53,515 nucleotides of DNA from a bacterium (GCA_021806925.1 JAKAPS010000007.1:1-53515), one strand, 5' to 3'; shown: positions 39,559 to 50,770, numbered from the stretch's first letter. Notes: generated by a model not told the origin, from the letters alone. Translations and numbers: made by a program.

Positions 39559-39686
39559 TTCAAAGCAGTTTTTTGTGTAAGTATACACAGTTATATATAG
39601 TAGTAGATTAGAATATTATGTTACTTGCATTTTCAAGCTAGTATTCGCATTATACATATATTACGAATAATATATATTGTATAACT

Positions 39687-40322
39687 ATGAGCTCTAAGAT
39701 ATATAAAAAATATGAAAAGGACACAATTAAAACATATGATTGAATATCAAAGAAATGTGGAGATGAATATAATACATGAAAATTCTGAGGCGGATGGATT
39801 TACTGAGTTTTTTTTAAACTAGTACCAGAAGGAAAAACGCTACTTGAAATAGGAATTGGAAGCGGTAGAGATGCAATTGAACTAATACCAAGATACAAAT
39901 ATACTGAAATAGATGCAAGTCAGAAATTACTGGAAATTGCAAGTGAAAAGCATCCAAGCATTCCATTCTCCTGCCAAAATGTATATGAATTAGAATTTGA
40001 AGATAACTCATTTGATTCATTTTGGGCAGTAGCCATTCTATTACATATACAAAAAAAAGATATTGATGAAGTACTAAAAGAGATTAGAAGAGTTATAAAA
40101 AATAACGGTATCGGATTTATATCTTTAAAAAGCAGTGAAGGAGAAAGATATGTTATTGAGAATAGGGAAGACGGATTCCTAGATAAAAGATTCTTTGCAT
40201 ATTACACTGCTTCAGAGTTTAGTACTATTCTTGTGAGAAATAATTTTGAAATAATCAAACAATTAAATATAGTTGACGGAAAGACAACCTGGCTTATGTT
40301 TCTAGTAAAAGTAATTAAATAG
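39687..40322 (+). pseudogene. Class I SAM-dependent methyltransferase locus with disrupted N-terminal frame
   Basis: Frame ATG 39687 to TAG 40320-40322; ...FFKLVPEGKTLLEIGIGSGRDAIELIPRYKYTEIDASQKLLEIA...; four in-frame TGA at 39741, 39777, 39786, 39804 and no TAA/TAG. Confidence 0.8.
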
Positions 40323-40339
40323 TAAATTCATAATATAAA

Positions 40340-41440
40340 TTATTGTGCAATTTCATCTATTTTATTTAAAATAATTTCTCTCTCATTTTTTAAATTCGAT
40401 TCCGATACAAAACTATGTATATTATTTATCATAATTTCAAATTCACTATTATTTAAAGGAAGTTTTGATAATAATTGTTTCATATTACCGTAGTATCCAA
40501 GTTTTTTATTTAATATAAATTCAATATTTCCTTTCTCTTGAGCACCATATGATGCAAAGATAAATGGTATTACACCTTTCTCAATTGTTTCAAAAAGCAT
40601 GCTTGGACCTGATTTTAAGAAGTGAATATATGAAAAGCTAAGTATTTCATCCATATTATCTACAAATCCTAGGATTTTTAACGAATTGTTGTTATATCTC
40701 TGAGTTAAGTATTTATATAGTTTTTCATTTTTCGCACATATTACAATCAGGTTATATTTATCTATTAAAGATGATATAAACAAATTAATATCTTTAACGT
40801 TAATATTTCCAAAACCTCCTGATGATATTACTATTATCTTTTTCTCCTTATCTAATCCATATAAATCAAAAAATTCATCTCTTGAAATACTAACATCATC
40901 AGTATATTTTGGATTTATTGGAAATGTAAGAACAGAAGTATCAGATATACTATTTCTCTTAATAACATATTCTTTTGTCTCTTCAAATGGTACAAAAATA
41001 TATTTCAGGTGTGAATTGAACCATGATGAATGAATTGTGAATGGATCTGATATATATGTAATATCTGGTATATTCAATTCAACTGAACAACTATGAATAT
41101 ATAGATTAAGAATAGAATTAAGAGAGATTATCAAATCAGGTGAATATTCTTTTATTTTTTTTATCAATATATGCTTTAAGTATATATTATATATTTTAGA
41201 AAGATATTCATGCCTATCATTAAATGTTACATTAAAAATTATTTGCCAAATATTAAGATATGATACGCTGAACGAATATATTCTCTCAAGATTATCAAAT
41301 AAGAATTTATCCCCCAAATGCGATATAACCTCAACATTATATTTATCAGATAGAATATCTTTTAAGGTCTTGCACACCGATATATGCCCTCCTCCAACAG
41401 GTAGAGCAAAAATTAATATTGTCTTCTTGTTATTCACCAA
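40340..41440 (-). CDS. Glycosyltransferase, MGDG-synthase/MurG-like (GT28)
   Basis: FALPVGGGHISVCKTLKDIL, ISSGGFGNINVKDI, KSGPSMLFETIEKGVIPFIFASYGAQEKGNIEFI. Confidence 0.82.
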   Translation of the reverse strand: MVNNKKTILIFALPVGGGHISVCKTLKDILSDKYNVEVISHLGDKFLFDNLERIYSFSVSYLNIWQIIFNVTFNDRHEYLSKIYNIYLKHILIKKIKEYSPDLIISLNSILNLYIHSCSVELNIPDITYISDPFTIHSSWFNSHLKYIFVPFEETKEYVIKRNSISDTSVLTFPINPKYTDDVSISRDEFFDLYGLDKEKKIIVISSGGFGNINVKDINLFISSLIDKYNLIVICAKNEKLYKYLTQRYNNNSLKILGFVDNMDEILSFSYIHFLKSGPSMLFETIEKGVIPFIFASYGAQEKGNIEFILNKKLGYYGNMKQLLSKLPLNNSEFEIMINNIHSFVSESNLKNEREIILNKIDEIAQ

Positions 41441-41552
41441 ATGTTATATAAATTATACATCCTTGATAACATGTATGTATATACTAAATCATCTATTTAT
41501 TAACTTGACTTTATTATGAGATTGTTATATTATAGGTCCTACTGATTGCAAA

Positions 41553-41777
41553 ATGACTATAGCATCAAATATATTTACACACAGGTCACCTTTGATTAAA
41601 AGTATTCTAGATTTAAATTATTGTAATTTGGAAATTAATGTTCAATTGTTATTGTTAGATTTTGACCTACGCAAATTAAGTGAATCTAATGAAAAAGGAA
41701 TAACAACTGATGAATTAAGGATTTTATTAAAATGGTATAATGATAAAGATACATTAAAAAATGAGGATTTGAGATAA
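41553..41777 (+). CDS. Hypothetical small protein
   Basis: Complete ORF upstream of a co-directional hypothetical gene. Confidence 0.35.
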   Translation: MTIASNIFTHRSPLIKSILDLNYCNLEINVQLLLLDFDLRKLSESNEKGITTDELRILLKWYNDKDTLKNEDLR

Positions 41778-41794
41778 ATGTAAAGGACTGTGAT

Positions 41795-42280
41795 ATGGGG
41801 TATATTATAACTACAACAATACAACAAAAACTTGTAGCACTAACAATAGGTCATGATAAGCATAGTATACTAAATGACATGGAATCAATATCATGTCAAT
41901 ATATTGATACTATAGGTACTAATTACGATATAGAATTCAAGCTAGGTTTGTTAGATATGCTCATTGCATATACCTTTAAGTATAGCGATACTTTCCATAC
42001 AATGATTCTTAAATTTTTAAATGCAAAAAAAATTATATCACAGGATATAGATAAAATGGTTAATGATACTAATTTATTAAACACTAGTAAATTATACTTC
42101 ATTATAAAAAGATATATGGCATATAGATTAATGTGCAAGAGATTCCCAAACATGTATAGTGCATTTTATAATGAGGGAAATGACAACACACTTCGATTTA
42201 ATAGCAGTAATGATGAATTCAACACATTAAAGTATATTCTACACGAAATTAATTACTTTTTAGAATGTATGCTATATTAA
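41795..42280 (+). CDS. Hypothetical protein
   Basis: Complete 161-aa ORF. Confidence 0.45.
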   Translation: MGYIITTTIQQKLVALTIGHDKHSILNDMESISCQYIDTIGTNYDIEFKLGLLDMLIAYTFKYSDTFHTMILKFLNAKKIISQDIDKMVNDTNLLNTSKLYFIIKRYMAYRLMCKRFPNMYSAFYNEGNDNTLRFNSSNDEFNTLKYILHEINYFLECMLY

Positions 42281-42484
42281 AAACAGCCCAAAAATGAAAG
42301 AAGCATTATTACAAAGATAAGCTTTTTACAATTTGGATTTATTACACATAATGAATGATTATTTTTAGCCTACTTTATTCTCATCACATAAAGTCATAAC
42401 TGTTTCATTTTACCCAATTTAATGCTAAAATACATAGTAGTTTTCCTGCATGTGTAATGGAAAAATGAAATACTAATACAATTT

Positions 42485-44317
42485 ATGGACAATAACACAT
42501 ATACAAAAATAAGGAATGTAGCTATTATAGCTCACGTTGATCATGGCAAAACTACCTTGGTGGATGGATTTCTTAAACAGACACATGTTTTTAGGGAAAA
42601 TGAGGAGAATTTTTCGGCTCAACAGATATTAGACTACAACGACTTAGAGAGAGAAAGAGGTATTACAATATTAGCGAAAACTGCATCAATAAACTATAAA
42701 GGATATAAGATAAACATAATTGATACACCAGGACACAGCGATTTTGGTGGAGAAGTTGAGAAGACTCTAAATATGGCTGATGGTTGTTTGCTAATTATAG
42801 ACGCACAAGAAGGACCAATGCCACAAACATATTTTGTCCTAAAAAAAGCCCTAGAGTTGAATAAATCGATTATACTAGTTATAAATAAAATAGATAAAAG
42901 CTTTGCAAACCCTGCAAATGCACTTGATAAGGCATATGACTTGTTCCTTAGCCTTGCAATTAATGAAAGTCAATTGGATTTTCCTGTATTTTATGCAATA
43001 GGGAAAGATGGTAAAGCATACACAACAATTCCTGCAAATTTTGATGATCCAGCAGATTTAAGTCCTATTCTTGAGAAAGTCATTGAATACTTTCCTCATC
43101 CAGAACCTAATATTGAAGGATCACTTCAACTGCAAGTTACATTAACTGATTTTGACAAACATTTAGGCACTCTTTGTATAGGTAAAGTAATAAGGGGAAC
43201 AATAGAGAAAGATAAGAACGTTGTTATATTGAAAGATAATTCAAAAGATAAAGGGCAAATCTCAAAAGTATTCGTTATGGAGGGATTAAAAAGAGTTGAA
43301 AAAGATATTTGCTATGCTGGAGATATTGTCATTATCTCAGGAATAAAAGATGTAACAATAGGTGATACTATAGCGGGAACTGATAATCCAGAAGCTCTTC
43401 CAAGAATACAGGTTCAGGAACCATCTGTAAGAATAAAAATTGAAGCGAGCACATCACCATTTTTAGGTAGAGACGGGAAATTCTTAACTTCGAGAGAAAT
43501 AGGAGTAAGATTAGAAAAAGAGGTTGAATCTAATTTGTCTATGAAGCTTGAAAAAACAGGAGATGGCGGATTCTTCGTTTCAGGTAGAGGTGAATTACAT
43601 CTTGGAATACTTATAGAAACATTAAGAAGAGAGAATTACGAATTTCAGATATCAAAACCAACCGTCGTTATAAAAGGGGAGGGGAATAATAAACTTGAAC
43701 CTCTTGAAGAAGTGTTTATTGAAGTAAATCAAGACTATTTTGGAACTGTTTCAACGATAATGACTCTTAGAAGTGCCAATCTTCTGAATATAGAGACACG
43801 AGGTAATATTTCAATGTTTCACTATGAAGCATTAACAAAAAATATGTTTGGACTAAGAACTGAGTTATTGTCACAAACTAGAGGAACAGCCACAATAAAT
43901 GTTATGTTCTCTAAATTTGTTCCATATTCACATCCATTGCCATCAACAAGAAATGGGGCATTATGTTCAACAGATACAGGTACAGCTACTTCATATGCAC
44001 TTGAAAAAATAGAGGATAGAGGAAATCTTTTCATTTCACCAGGTGATGAAGTATATACAGGAATGGTTATTGGAATTGCAAAATATGACAATGATATGAA
44101 TGTTAACCCAACACTGCAAAAACAAAAAACAAGTATACATATGTCAGTTTCTGAGATTGCAATAAAATTAAAGGAACCCATGCAACTTACTCTAGATAAC
44201 CTATTTCAGTTGCTTGAAGATGATGAGGTATTGGAGATTACTCCAAAGTTCCTTAGATTAAGGAAAAGGGTTTTAGATCCAGCAAAAAGAAGTATAAAAA
44301 GAGAAACAAGAGGGTAA
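42485..44317 (+). CDS. typA: Translational GTPase TypA/BipA
   Basis: RNVAIIAHVDHGKTTLVDGFLKQ, DYNDLERERGITILAK, IIDTPGHSDFGGEVE. Confidence 0.97.
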   Translation: MDNNTYTKIRNVAIIAHVDHGKTTLVDGFLKQTHVFRENEENFSAQQILDYNDLERERGITILAKTASINYKGYKINIIDTPGHSDFGGEVEKTLNMADGCLLIIDAQEGPMPQTYFVLKKALELNKSIILVINKIDKSFANPANALDKAYDLFLSLAINESQLDFPVFYAIGKDGKAYTTIPANFDDPADLSPILEKVIEYFPHPEPNIEGSLQLQVTLTDFDKHLGTLCIGKVIRGTIEKDKNVVILKDNSKDKGQISKVFVMEGLKRVEKDICYAGDIVIISGIKDVTIGDTIAGTDNPEALPRIQVQEPSVRIKIEASTSPFLGRDGKFLTSREIGVRLEKEVESNLSMKLEKTGDGGFFVSGRGELHLGILIETLRRENYEFQISKPTVVIKGEGNNKLEPLEEVFIEVNQDYFGTVSTIMTLRSANLLNIETRGNISMFHYEALTKNMFGLRTELLSQTRGTATINVMFSKFVPYSHPLPSTRNGALCSTDTGTATSYALEKIEDRGNLFISPGDEVYTGMVIGIAKYDNDMNVNPTLQKQKTSIHMSVSEIAIKLKEPMQLTLDNLFQLLEDDEVLEITPKFLRLRKRVLDPAKRSIKRETRG

Positions 44318-44318
44318 A

Positions 44319-45839
44319 ATGATAAAAAAAAGAATAATTTTTTCAAAATATGAAAAATTATTTCTCTTGCTTATTCTTTTAATTTCGACATTTCTTCACT
44401 TTTACCTACTAAATACTCATTTGCACTTTAATTTAGATGAAGGATATATGAGTTTCACTATAAGAAACATTATATACTTACATCATTTTCCAACTGTAGG
44501 ACCAGGTGGATCAATAGGTAATGGAATTTACCATGGAGCATTTTTTTATTATTTATTTTTGATTCCAGGTATACTTTCAAATTTCAATCCATTAGGATTT
44601 GCATACTTTGTTGTTATACTTTCAATAATATCAGATGTATTGCTTTACATTTCTATTCGTGAAGTATATGGAAAATTAGTTTCAATCCTGACCGTTATAT
44701 TTTATGTATTTTCGTATAATGTGATAGTGTATTCAAGATGGGAATGGAATCCGAACACTATTCCATTTTTTACAATATTATCACTATTTTCATTAATTTA
44801 TGGAATTAAAACATATAAAGATACAAACAATAACATAAGCAATGATATAAACAATAAAGAAAGTGTTATAGAATATTTAAGAAAGCGCAAGAGCTTAATA
44901 TATTTTTCAATTTTTTATTTTTCTATTGGAGCCATAACTCAATTACATATCGCAGGTTGGGTAATGTACCCTGTTGCTATACTCATTCTATTTGATACTA
45001 GAAAATACATTAAAAATATCCGATATTATCTTATTTATACATTATCGTTTTTGTTTCCAATGATTCCAACTATATTTCATGAATTGAAATATAAGTTCCC
45101 GATGATTAAGGGAATTCTATTATTTATATTACAGCATAAATCAGGGAATATTTTTATATCTTTGAGTAAAGGCATAGGAAATTACGCATTCTTTATAAAT
45201 GATATTTTCAAAATCCCACCAGAAATTACAGGATTTCTAACTATATTTGGAATTTTTTTAATATACCTTGAGATAAAAGAAAATAAGAAAGAAAAAATAA
45301 ATAGTAATAAGAAAAACCACACATATACAGATTCTGATACAAAGGAAATGATATCTATTTTATCAAAATACATTCTTTATATATTGTTTTTTGCATATAT
45401 TATGTACTCAGAATATCCTGGAGATATCCATCATATACATTACGCCGAATTTCTATTTCCAATATTTCCATTACTGGCATCACTTTCTATTATATTCCTG
45501 GTAAGGTTAAAACAAGAATTCGCTGTTATATGCTTAATAATTGTATCAATGTTCATATACAGTAATCTTATTTTATTTAAAGAAGGTATAGTGAATGGCA
45601 TTCAAGAATACAGAACAGAAAATATAATATGTTCAGATATAAAGAATTCTATAAAAACAAATACTGCTGACGTAAATATTAATAATACAATTAATAATCC
45701 AGTATATTTACAATACATATGTCTAATCAGCTATAATATTTCATTAAATTCAAATTCATTAGATAGATTCATTGTATATACTAATTGGATAAATAACACA
45801 AGCGTTATACAAATCAAAAATACATATATTAAAAGATAG
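44319..45839 (+). CDS. Membrane glycosyltransferase-like (GT39/ArnT-type)
   Basis: LNLDEGYMSFTIRNI..., multiple TM segments, SRWEWNPNTIPFF. Confidence 0.72.
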   Translation: MIKKRIIFSKYEKLFLLLILLISTFLHFYLLNTHLHFNLDEGYMSFTIRNIIYLHHFPTVGPGGSIGNGIYHGAFFYYLFLIPGILSNFNPLGFAYFVVILSIISDVLLYISIREVYGKLVSILTVIFYVFSYNVIVYSRWEWNPNTIPFFTILSLFSLIYGIKTYKDTNNNISNDINNKESVIEYLRKRKSLIYFSIFYFSIGAITQLHIAGWVMYPVAILILFDTRKYIKNIRYYLIYTLSFLFPMIPTIFHELKYKFPMIKGILLFILQHKSGNIFISLSKGIGNYAFFINDIFKIPPEITGFLTIFGIFLIYLEIKENKKEKINSNKKNHTYTDSDTKEMISILSKYILYILFFAYIMYSEYPGDIHHIHYAEFLFPIFPLLASLSIIFLVRLKQEFAVICLIIVSMFIYSNLILFKEGIVNGIQEYRTENIICSDIKNSIKTNTADVNINNTINNPVYLQYICLISYNISLNSNSLDRFIVYTNWINNTSVIQIKNTYIKR

Positions 45840-45888
45840 ACAAATTTGACAACATGCATATTTTTATAATATCTTTCATAAAGGAAAT

Positions 45889-46365
45889 ATGAGTAAATAT
45901 CTTAATTCAATTATACGTATACTTTTCGGTATTATATGGTTAATTGATTCATATTTCAAATGGCAAACGCCGTTCTTAACAGGATTTAGTTCATATATTG
46001 CGTCTAATAATCAGCTGCCAATTCTAAAATTATGGTATGAGTTCTGGTCAAATATAATAAATATAAATCCAAGTCTTTTTGCTTATTCAGTGGCTACACT
46101 TGAAACATTAACAGCCCTAGGCTTAATATTTGGATTTGCAAAAAAAATCGGATATGTTATAGCTTCTATTTTAGCACTTTTAATTTGGGGAGTAGCAGAA
46201 GGATTTGGTGGTCCGTACTCAGCAAGCTCAACTGATATTGGTACAGGAATAATATATTTTCTAGTATTTGTGTGCCTGTACTATATATCTACAATATCAA
46301 CAGATTACCTATCAATAGACTATATCCTATCCAAAAGAATCACATTCTGGAAAAAGATATCGTAA
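45889..46365 (+). CDS. DoxX-like membrane protein
   Basis: ETLTALGLIFGFAKKIGYVIASILALLIWGVAEGFGGPY. Confidence 0.6.
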   Translation: MSKYLNSIIRILFGIIWLIDSYFKWQTPFLTGFSSYIASNNQLPILKLWYEFWSNIININPSLFAYSVATLETLTALGLIFGFAKKIGYVIASILALLIWGVAEGFGGPYSASSTDIGTGIIYFLVFVCLYYISTISTDYLSIDYILSKRITFWKKIS

Positions 46366-46436
46366 TACTAACCTAAATAATACTCATATGCTTTCTTTCA
46401 TATTTTTTTAATTTTAATCTGCTATACTTATTATGT

Positions 46437-47360
46437 ATGGACAATAAAGTAATTTTAATAGGGCTTGGGAAAATGGGAAAAGGATTACTAACCAATTTTA
46501 TCAAGAACGGTATTGAAGTAATAGGTTATAACAGATCAAAAGAGGAATACTTAAGTATCGAGAGAAATAAAAATTTGTACTTAGCTTCTTCCTTTGATGA
46601 TATATTTACAAAAACAGATAAAAATATACCTGTACTTGTATGGTTAATGCTTTCACAGGGAAATGCTGTTGATGAAGTTATTACGAATATAAAACCATAT
46701 TTGAAGAAAGGGGATACAATCGTTGATGGTGGTAATTCCTACTATAAAGATAGTATTAGAAGAGCAGGTGAGCTTAATTCATCAGGTGTAAATTATTTGG
46801 ATATTGGTGTTTCTGGAGGTATAAATGGTGCTACCAATGGTGCATGTATGATGATTGGAGGAAGGAAAGACATATTTGATAAATATGAGCATATTTTTAA
46901 ATCAATATCATTAGATAATGGATATAAATATATGGGGACATCTGGTTGCGGTCATTATACTAAGATGGTTCACAATGCAATTGAATATGGAATGATGGAG
47001 TCAATTGCAGAGGGGTTGGATCTACTAAGAACTGGTTCAAAAAATTCAATTGGATTTGAAGTGTCATTGAAAGATGCTTTGAGTGTATGGAATCATGGTA
47101 GTATAATCTCAAGCTATTTAACTGAATTAGCTGAGGACATATTTACTGGTTCTTCAATTGAAGATATTGATGAAATTGAACCAATTATTGAGGAGAATGG
47201 AGAGGGTGCATGGAGTCTGAATGAAGCAATAACAAATAAAGTGCCTTTTTATTCACTTTCTGTTGCACTATTTGAAAGATACTCATCAAAAAGAGTTTCT
47301 TTTTCAAGGAAGGTTATATCATTACTAAGAAACAAATTTGGCGGACATAAAACATATTAG
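46437..47360 (+). CDS. gnd: 6-phosphogluconate dehydrogenase, short decarboxylating type
   Basis: IGLGKMGKGLLTNFIKNG, GDTIVDGGNSYYKDSIRRA, YLDIGVSGGINGATNGACMMIGG, GHYTKMVHNAIEYGMM. Confidence 0.95.
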   Translation: MDNKVILIGLGKMGKGLLTNFIKNGIEVIGYNRSKEEYLSIERNKNLYLASSFDDIFTKTDKNIPVLVWLMLSQGNAVDEVITNIKPYLKKGDTIVDGGNSYYKDSIRRAGELNSSGVNYLDIGVSGGINGATNGACMMIGGRKDIFDKYEHIFKSISLDNGYKYMGTSGCGHYTKMVHNAIEYGMMESIAEGLDLLRTGSKNSIGFEVSLKDALSVWNHGSIISSYLTELAEDIFTGSSIEDIDEIEPIIEENGEGAWSLNEAITNKVPFYSLSVALFERYSSKRVSFSRKVISLLRNKFGGHKTY

Positions 47361-47409
47361 AAACAAAGGAGTCAAATAAGAGGAAACTTGAATAAAATAA
47401 TTTATATAT

Positions 47410-48594
47410 ATGAAAAACATTGTATTATTTGGTGCTAGTGGAGACCTATCAAACAAAAAGGTACTACCTGCACTCAAAAATTTAAAGAAAACTCAAGACT
47501 TTAGTTTATATGGTATTGGAAGAAGTGAATCATATACTTCTGATATACTTGATGTAAACTATATAAGTATAAATTTTAATAATGTAGAAGATTTTGAAAA
47601 ATTAAAATGGGTTCTAAACCTAGACAATCCGATATATTATTTAGCAGTATCATCAGAATTCTTTTATGTAATTGCTGAGAATCTAGCAAAAAGGAAACTA
47701 AATTTTCCAAATAGTTATATATGCTTTGAAAAGCCATTTGGAAAAAATAAAGCAGAGGCGGATGAACTATACGGTAAAATTTCAAAGCTATTTAAAAACA
47801 TATGTATAATAGACCATTACTTAGCAAAGCCTCCTCTAATTGATATTGAGAATATAATTAAGGACAACTATATAATTAAATCGATAATTGAATCAAAAAA
47901 ATTAAATGAAATACAATTCACAAATTTTGAAAACGTTTTAATAGGAAAAAGAGGAGAATACTATGATAAGACTGGTGAAATTAAAGATTTCTTTCAAAGC
48001 CATACAATGCAGGTTATATCAACCAGTCTGAAAAGTTTATATAATTTCAATAAACTAGATGCGTTAAAGAACATTGACTATACAAAGAAAGGAATTTTTG
48101 GTCAATATGAAGGTTACCTGGAAGAAAAAGGAGTAAGTGAATCTAGTATAACGGAAACATATTTCGAAGGGGAATTTTCAGTTAATATACCTGCAGAAAA
48201 AAGACATATAAAAATGTTTATACGTCAAGGGAAAGCAATGAAAAGAAAAGAAACAATTTTGTCTTTTATACTAGAAGATAATAATTCATTAGTATTCTCG
48301 ATTGCTCCGGAAGAATCTATTTCCATTAACTGCTTTCTACCTAATGGAAAGGAGATACATTTAAAAAATGTTATTGCAGAGGAATATAGAGATAGCTATG
48401 AGGTCATATTCGAAAATTTACTTAATAGTGTTGATGGATTCACTTACAATGTTGATATAAAGGAGATTGAGCAATCATGGAATATATCAGAAGAGATTTT
48501 GAAGTATAAAGAACACAATGAAATATTCATATATGAAAAGGGTATAGACTCAATTGATAAAGGCCTATGGTTAACAGACTGGAAATTAATTTAA
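47410..48594 (+). CDS. zwf: Glucose-6-phosphate dehydrogenase (short)
   Basis: VLFGASGDLSNKKVLPALKNL, FEKPFGKNKAEAD, IDHYLAKPPL. Confidence 0.87.
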   Translation: MKNIVLFGASGDLSNKKVLPALKNLKKTQDFSLYGIGRSESYTSDILDVNYISINFNNVEDFEKLKWVLNLDNPIYYLAVSSEFFYVIAENLAKRKLNFPNSYICFEKPFGKNKAEADELYGKISKLFKNICIIDHYLAKPPLIDIENIIKDNYIIKSIIESKKLNEIQFTNFENVLIGKRGEYYDKTGEIKDFFQSHTMQVISTSLKSLYNFNKLDALKNIDYTKKGIFGQYEGYLEEKGVSESSITETYFEGEFSVNIPAEKRHIKMFIRQGKAMKRKETILSFILEDNNSLVFSIAPEESISINCFLPNGKEIHLKNVIAEEYRDSYEVIFENLLNSVDGFTYNVDIKEIEQSWNISEEILKYKEHNEIFIYEKGIDSIDKGLWLTDWKLI

Positions 48595-49574
48595 GAAATT
48601 AATTGTGATTTTAACTTATCCAATACTCTCTTTAAAACACCTTCATTATCCAATCTATATTTAGCAAATAAGGATAGATAGTCTCCGCTCTCACCAAAGG
48701 AATCTTCCATTCCAATTCTAATAACAGGAATATGGGACTCACATATAACTTCAAGTACGCTACTACCAAATCCACCGAACAATTGAGTATCTTCAAGTGT
48801 AATAAAAATATCAGATTCATGTTTTAGCTCAAGTATTTTTTTCTCATCAATTGGTTTAATTGATCCAAAGTTATTTAAACTAGAACAAGTAAATCTACTA
48901 TTATTCTTTTGAATATTCTCATATAGATATTCAGCAGTTTCGAGCATACAACCAGTGGATAGGATAGATATCTTAACATTCTTATCTATAGAATTATTTC
49001 TTTTAATCTCAATTGATTTTGTAAATTCAATATTATTGAAACAATATGATTTAACAGGCTGTCTTGTGAACCTTATATATACTGGAGAATCAATAGAAAG
49101 AGCATACTTTATCGCATTTTTTGCTTCGTAATAATCACATGGATTTAAGACAACTAAATTTGGAATTACTCTCATAATAGCGATATCTTCCATTGCCTGA
49201 TGTGTTGCACCATCTTCTCCAACACCAAGTCCAACATGTGTTGAAAATATCTTTATATTTCTATTTGAATAACATACGCTTGTCCTTATAAAGTCCCAAT
49301 TTCTTCCAGGTGAGAAAGCAGCAAAACTTGTTATTACTGGAATAAATCCTACTTGCTCGAGCCCTGATGCTATTTGAACAAGACTAGTTTCTGCAACACC
49401 AACATTGATAACTCTATCTGAAAATTCATCATTTATTTTAGTTAACTTTGTAGAGTCAATCAAATCAGCACTCAATGCAAATATATTTGAATTAAGTTTC
49501 ATTTGAACATAAAGCTCATCGCCAATAGCATTCCTTGTTGCTATATACTCTTCAGCGCTATTGTTATTACTCAT
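48591..49574 (-). CDS. Transketolase, C-terminal subunit
   Basis: HVGLGVGEDGATHQAMEDIAIMRVIPNLVVLNPCD. Confidence 0.95.
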   Translation of the reverse strand: MSNNNSAEEYIATRNAIGDELYVQMKLNSNIFALSADLIDSTKLTKINDEFSDRVINVGVAETSLVQIASGLEQVGFIPVITSFAAFSPGRNWDFIRTSVCYSNRNIKIFSTHVGLGVGEDGATHQAMEDIAIMRVIPNLVVLNPCDYYEAKNAIKYALSIDSPVYIRFTRQPVKSYCFNNIEFTKSIEIKRNNSIDKNVKISILSTGCMLETAEYLYENIQKNNSRFTCSSLNNFGSIKPIDEKKILELKHESDIFITLEDTQLFGGFGSSVLEVICESHIPVIRIGMEDSFGESGDYLSLFAKYRLDNEGVLKRVLDKLKSQLIS

Positions 49575-49583
49575 ATATTTATT

Positions 49584-50456
49584 TTACTTTGTATTTAATG
49601 TACTTTTCTCATATTCTTCTAATGATTTCTTAGCAAGATCAAAATCAACATCGCTTAATTGTTTTCCATGCCATATATATTTATTCTCCATGAAATCTAC
49701 ACCATATCCTAAAACAGTATGTGCAATAACTACTTTTGGTCTTCCATTATGTAGTAGTGCTGATTTTTTAACTAAATCAAATGTATATATTAAATCATCA
49801 ATATTGTTTCCATTAGCCTCAAAAGCGTCCCAACCAAATGATTCATATTTTTTTTTCAGAGGGGCTACAGGGACAATATCATCAACGAACCCATCAATTT
49901 CAATATTGTTGTTATCAATAACAAGGATAATGTTATCTAATCTCTTTGCTGATGCAAATTGAATAGTTTCCCATATTGCACCTTCTTGGTGTTCACCATC
50001 ACTTGATAAAATATATACATACCTATTTTTAATATTACGCATTATTAGTCCCAATGCAATACCAATTCCAACTCCTACTCCCTGTCCAAGGGGACCAGTT
50101 GACGCCTCAACAAACGGTAATGATATGTTATGAGGATGCCCTTGCAATCGTGAATCAATCTTCCTGAAAGTATTTAATAATTCATTCTTTTGTATTAATC
50201 CAATTTGGGATAAAGCTGCATAGTAACTCGCAACGGTATGACCATTAGAAAGTACAAAATGATCCTTATCTATTGAATTAAAATCACTTAAAGAATAATT
50301 CATTACAGAAAAAAAAAGTACTGACATAATATCAGCAATACTCAGAGATCCTCCAGGGTGACCTGATTGTGCATTTTTTATAGCTTCAAGTGAAAGCAAT
50401 CTATTCTCAAATGATTTATGAAGAATAGCCTCTATATCTAAATTAAATGGATTCAC
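49584..50456 (-). CDS. Transketolase, N-terminal (TPP-binding) subunit
   Basis: AQSGHPGGSLSIADI, GPLGQGVGVGIGIAL, SSDGEHQEGAIWETIQFA. Confidence 0.95.
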   Translation of the reverse strand: MNPFNLDIEAILHKSFENRLLSLEAIKNAQSGHPGGSLSIADIMSVLFFSVMNYSLSDFNSIDKDHFVLSNGHTVASYYAALSQIGLIQKNELLNTFRKIDSRLQGHPHNISLPFVEASTGPLGQGVGVGIGIALGLIMRNIKNRYVYILSSDGEHQEGAIWETIQFASAKRLDNIILVIDNNNIEIDGFVDDIVPVAPLKKKYESFGWDAFEANGNNIDDLIYTFDLVKKSALLHNGRPKVVIAHTVLGYGVDFMENKYIWHGKQLSDVDFDLAKKSLEEYEKSTLNTK

Positions 50457-50770
50457 AGTATGTTTTTACAATTCTATAATTTCCTATACTTTTATGCAAG
50501 AAAATATAATCCTATTATTACATAATTTAATATATAAAAATGAAGAGCTGTCATCTTCAAGGAGTTTAAAAATAACTCAAGTGTAGATATAATACAAAGT
50601 AAGAACAGCTTATAAAATATATGTAGAGTAAAATAAATGGAAAAATAATAGGGTAGGGGACACACGAAAACATATAAATATAGATAGATTGAATATATAA
50701 AGGATGTTTGAAACTCAATACAAAGTATACATATAGAGTGTATACTACAAATGAATCAATAAATAGGATT

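Noticed and set aside
39814-40020. Minus-strand 68-aa ORF
   Set aside because: Antisense to the methyltransferase frame, which has clear motif support.
39687-40322. Genome-wide reassignment of TGA to Trp or Gly, or selenocysteine
   Set aside because: Large conserved genes are complete under the standard code. Several end at TGA (pyrG, glyS, GH1), one with an ATGA stop/start overlap (17515-17518). No SECIS-like evidence was sought computationally.
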